Notes under the pieces: model-generated
Seen by the model: only the letters and a program-made list of their open reading frames with translations
What the model was told of the DNA's origin: nothing
Database searches by the model: none
NCBI GenBank assembly: GCA_043808545.1
Contig: JAZDEU010000018.1
Location: 1-5,102, forward strand
Length of the DNA stretch: 5,102 nucleotides
From: JAZDEU01 sp043808545
GTDB taxonomy: Bacteria > Patescibacteriota > Patescibacteriia > JAZDEU01
Direction: 5' to 3'
In this document: piece after piece, positions 3,807-5,102 of the stretch
How positions within the stretch are numbered: position 1 is the first letter of the stretch
Layout of the letters: every line of letters begins with the position of its first letter
Program-made: the position numbers and the translations under genes

Positions 3807-4079
3807 ATGAAAAAATGTCCATTTTGTGCAGAGGAAATTCAAGATGAAGCAATAAAATGTAAACATTGCGGAAGTGAACTAAAAAAATCAGGCGTATCAG
3901 ATGAAGAATTTGAAGAAATAAGAAAAAAAAGCTTTAAACACTGTAAACAAAGAAACAAGAATAAAAAATTTAAAAATTCTTATGTGGGTTGCCTTTATTA
4001 TTGCTACAATCTTTTTTTGGTATTTTACCTTGCCTTTCCTTTTAATTTGGCTTATTTGGAAAAAGACGAAATTAACTAG
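3807..4079 (+). CDS. Frame 1 of the split gene: N-terminal zinc ribbon
   Basis: This starts at ATG 3807, 16 bases after the HEPN gene stop, with AAAAAGAT upstream as the only hint of a ribosome site. Residues 4-21 (CPFCAEEIQDEAIKCKHC) are a double-zinc-ribbon-type knuckle pair, common at the N-terminus of small membrane proteins. Residues 25-41 are charged (SDEEFEEIRKK). After residue 41 the reading frame meets eight A and the following 49 residues appear to be out-of-frame translation, ending at TAG 4077-4079. If the A-run is not corrected, the cell makes a 90-aa zinc-ribbon peptide with an accidental hydrophobic tail (NLFLVFYLAFPF). Confidence 0.6.
   Translation: MKKCPFCAEEIQDEAIKCKHCGSELKKSGVSDEEFEEIRKKSFKHCKQRNKNKKFKNSYVGCLYYCYNLFLVFYLAFPFNLAYLEKDEIN
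3923..3930 (+). other. A8 tract at the first frame change
   Basis: Eight A follow AG and precede GCTTT. Removing one A joins the zinc-ribbon frame to the membrane-domain frame. The second frame has a TAA at 3919-3921 and the first frame stops at 4077, so the switch must fall between 3922 and 4076; this tract lies at the very start of that range. Confidence 0.7.
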
Positions 4080-4554
4080 ACAAAAAAAGTTGATTGGTAT
4101 ATGCGGTATTATAATATTTTTTGTTGTTATAGTTGGGATTAAAAATTATATTACGCGCGCTCCTAAAATAACAATTACTGAACCCAAAAATAATTTTTCT
4201 ATACAAGCTCAAAATATTACAATTAAAGGAAAAGTTAGTCCTAAAAATTCACAAATAATTTTTAACGGCATAACCCTTATGACAATAGATGGCGCTTTTG
4301 AATATAAAGCAGAGTTGCTTAATGAAAAAAATGATTTTGTTTTTTCTGCAAAAAATGGGGGAAAAGAGTCTAAGGCAACAATAACGGTTAATCGGATATT
4401 TACAGAAGAAGAATTAGCTGAAAGAAAAAGGCAACAAGAGCAACAAAAAAAAGAAATGGAGACACGAAAAGCAGAAGCAGAAAAGAAAAAGCAAGCTATT
4501 ATTGAGACACAAAAAAAAAGCGGAAGAAGAAAGAAAAGCGAAAGAATTGGCTGA
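3982..4554 (+). CDS. Frame 2 of the split gene: membrane segments, Ig-like domain, coiled coil
   Basis: The frame is open from 3922; ATG 3982 is its first ATG but is probably internal to the restored protein. Membrane segments lie at residues about 2-26 and 37-53, with KKTKLTRQKK between them. That loop is positively charged, so topology is uncertain: two spans return the chain to its starting side, and the positive loop argues for a cytoplasmic hairpin turn. Residues about 60-138 (PKITITEPKNNFSI to KATITV) alternate like a bacterial Ig-like beta domain. From residue 141 a Glu/Lys/Gln-rich coiled coil begins (EEELAERKRQQEQQKKEME). Nine A at 4511-4519 end the natural reading; the last residues (SGRRKKSERIG) appear out of frame, with TGA at 4552-4554. 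Confidence 0.6.
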   Translation: MWVAFIIATIFFWYFTLPFLLIWLIWKKTKLTRQKKLIGICGIIIFFVVIVGIKNYITRAPKITITEPKNNFSIQAQNITIKGKVSPKNSQIIFNGITLMTIDGAFEYKAELLNEKNDFVFSAKNGGKESKATITVNRIFTEEELAERKRQQEQQKKEMETRKAEAEKKKQAIIETQKKSGRRKKSERIG

Positions 4555-4822
4555 ACAAAAAGCGTGGGAACAATCTAAAGCAGGAAAAATCTGCAAGGCA
4601 CATCCAGAATGGGGAAAAACTGATTGTGAGAATATTGCAAATAGAAAGTATTGGATTGGTATGACTTATGATATGCTAGTAATATCTTTTGGCGGTAAGC
4701 CAAGTTCAGCAAATCCATCTAATTATGGTAATGGTACTTCTTGGCAGTGGTGTTGGAGTGATTATACACCATCCTGTTTTTATGATAGAAATGATGATGG
4801 TATTATTGATAGTTATAATTAA
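4502..4822 (+). CDS. Frame 3 of the split gene: end of coiled coil and C-terminal domain
   Basis: No ATG start exists; TTG 4502 is the nominal start and is unlikely to be real. In the restored protein this segment follows nine A at 4511-4519. Residues about 5-25 continue the coiled coil (KKAEEERKAKELAEQKAWE). Then comes a compact domain with C31 and C42 (KICKAHPEWGKTDC), the phrase YWIGMTYDMLVISFGGKP, and QWCW...CFYDRNDDGIIDSYN (C84, C92). The IGMT...GKP stretch recalls SmpA/OmlA-like beta-alpha domains found in envelope-linked proteins, and the four cysteines could form disulfides or bind metal. The function is not recognised. The gene stops at TAA 4820-4822, followed by AT-rich spacer. Confidence 0.6.
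   Translation: MRHKKKAEEERKAKELAEQKAWEQSKAGKICKAHPEWGKTDCENIANRKYWIGMTYDMLVISFGGKPSSANPSNYGNGTSWQWCWSDYTPSCFYDRNDDGIIDSYN
4511..4519 (+). other. A9 tract at the second frame change
   Basis: Nine A follow CAC and precede GCGG. Removing one A continues the coiled coil without interruption (TQKK then AEEERKAKELAEQ). The third frame has a TAG at 4415-4417 and the second stops at 4552, which brackets the switch. The direction and the A-run-then-GC context match the first site. Confidence 0.7.
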
Positions 4823-4965
4823 GTTTCATTCTTTGTCCTAAGCTTTAAATAAATAATATGAGGAAAGAAGATATGAAAAAATTTGGAATAAAATTTTAGG
4901 TTTAGATTAAAAAATAAAAAAAGATAAATAATATGGGAATTTTTCAAACAATTATAAATAAATAT
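4823..4965. other. AT-rich spacer with a repeated start-like motif and a possible gene remnant
   Basis: The stretch holds ATAAATAATATG twice (4849-4860 and 4924-4935), each followed by purine-rich sequence. The first opens only a very short frame. The second opens a frame MGIFQTIINKY that reaches the IS edge at 4965 and could be the N-terminus of a gene cut by the insertion. No terminator or RNA is evident. Confidence 0.25.
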
Positions 4966-5102
4966 GGGTCTTCTCCCAAACGTGTGGGTAAAATATAGAT
5001 TAAATTTCTTTTAGCATACAGGACAAAACTTTTAACCGTAAATATTCTTCATCTTGCAGACCATATGCTCTGCGCTGGAATACACGGATCTTGTTGTTAA
5101 GT
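4966..5102 (-). mobile_element. Right end of an ISL3-family insertion sequence (partial)
   Basis: The terminal repeat begins at 4966 with GGGTCTTCTCCCAAACGTGT, of the GG-C/G-TCTT type seen at ISL3-family ends, and lies 34 bases beyond the stop of a transposase fragment on the minus strand. The adjoining host octamer ATAAATAT (4958-4965) is the expected AT-rich 8-bp target; its second copy would lie outside the window. The element continues past the window end. Confidence 0.75.
5000..5102 (-). CDS. ISL3-family transposase, C-terminal fragment
   Basis: On the minus strand the last 33 codons of a frame enter from beyond the window end (first whole codon at 5099-5101) and stop at TAA (5000-5002 on the plus strand). 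The peptide ends NKIRVFQRRAYGLQDEEYLRLKVLS then CMLKEI. The phrase RRAYGLQDEEYLRLK matches the conserved C-terminus of the ISL3/IS204/IS1001/IS1096/IS1165 DDE transposases, where the pattern is N-K-I-K-x2-x-R-x-A-Y-G-(F/Y)-x-x-x-x-x-(F/Y)-x-x-(R/K). The catalytic DDE residues lie outside the window, so completeness cannot be judged. Reading toward the adjacent terminal repeat is the normal orientation. Confidence 0.78.
   Translation of the reverse strand, partial: LNNKIRVFQRRAYGLQDEEYLRLKVLSCMLKEI

Larger units (their letters stand above)
3807..4822 (+). pseudogene. Frameshifted zinc-ribbon membrane protein, three frames, 337 aa if restored
   Basis: The three overlapping frames at 3807-4079, 3982-4554 and 4502-4822 read as one protein if one base is skipped at each of two poly-A runs (3923-3930 and 4511-4519). 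The restored 337-aa product has a zinc ribbon (C4, C7, C18, C21), a charged linker, two membrane segments (about 59-84 and 95-111), a beta-rich Ig-like domain (about 118-196), a coiled coil (about 199-258) and a C-terminal domain with C262, C273, C315 and C323. Continuity is good: the second frame opens only at 3922 and the coiled coil continues smoothly across 4511-4519. Explanations are a decaying gene, homopolymer read errors, or slippage at the A-runs during expression. Its job is unknown; the architecture suggests a membrane-anchored sensor or envelope-associated accessory protein. Confidence 0.8.

Noticed and set aside
3923..3930. Canonical dnaX-type -1 programmed frameshift
   Set aside because: The frame change needed is +1 (or -2), the wrong direction for a simple -1 slip on A-AAA-AAG.
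4414..4596. 60-aa frame on the minus strand
   Set aside because: Its Phe/Leu/Ser-rich sequence is the antisense of the Lys/Glu coiled coil.
4858..4902. Short frame starting at ATG 4858 or 4873, with AGGA upstream
   Set aside because: Only 8-13 codons in AT-rich DNA with no recognisable content; probably chance or a degraded remnant.
1..5102. CRISPR array
   Set aside because: The repeats seen are inverted or occur only twice far apart; there is no regular repeat-spacer series.

Overview
The window is AT-rich, and its short, lysine-rich genes are separated by unusually repeat-laden spacers. Weak or absent Shine-Dalgarno motifs, a 53-residue basic mini-protein, a thioredoxin/CcdA fusion and GC-rich palindromic repeats in AT-rich DNA together suggest a Patescibacteria (Candidate Phyla Radiation) genome, or another reduced uncultured bacterium. 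This is an inference from style and gene families, not a marker-gene assignment.

Layout: (1) 1-148, a palindromic dispersed repeat and a 20-bp motif that recurs at 2865-2884. (2) 207-1430, a secreted thioredoxin-like domain fused to a CcdA/DsbD-type membrane electron carrier; its last six codons and stop lie inside a 185-bp foldback element (1411-1595). (3) 1647-1808, a 53-aa basic protein. (4) 1926-2143, a textbook MITE: 200 bp, 26-bp perfect terminal inverted repeats, 9-bp direct target duplications. It sits in the leader of (5) a hicB-hicA toxin-antitoxin pair (2164-2743). (6) 2743-2913, a two-hairpin repeat starting at the hicA stop codon, with an open frame read through it. (7) about 2919-3070, a candidate structured RNA with a consensus -10 box and a strong intrinsic terminator, followed by a C/G-rich hairpin repeat. 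(8) 3203-3790, a Ros/MucR-like zinc finger joined to a HEPN-like domain. (9) 3807-4822, a zinc-ribbon/membrane/Ig-like/coiled-coil protein split over three frames, with each shift explained by one extra A in a poly-A run. (10) 4966-end, the 3' end of an ISL3-family insertion sequence on the minus strand.

The region looks like accessory DNA: a toxin-antitoxin pair, a candidate HEPN ribonuclease next to a possible RNA gene, an IS end and at least five kinds of palindromic repeat in 5 kb. The most novel combination is the candidate RNA (2919-3070), the zinc-finger-HEPN protein and the frameshifted membrane protein 16 bases behind it. The latter two probably share a transcript. Whether the three form one system is speculation. 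Only the first gene has an evident housekeeping-like role (extracytoplasmic thiol redox).
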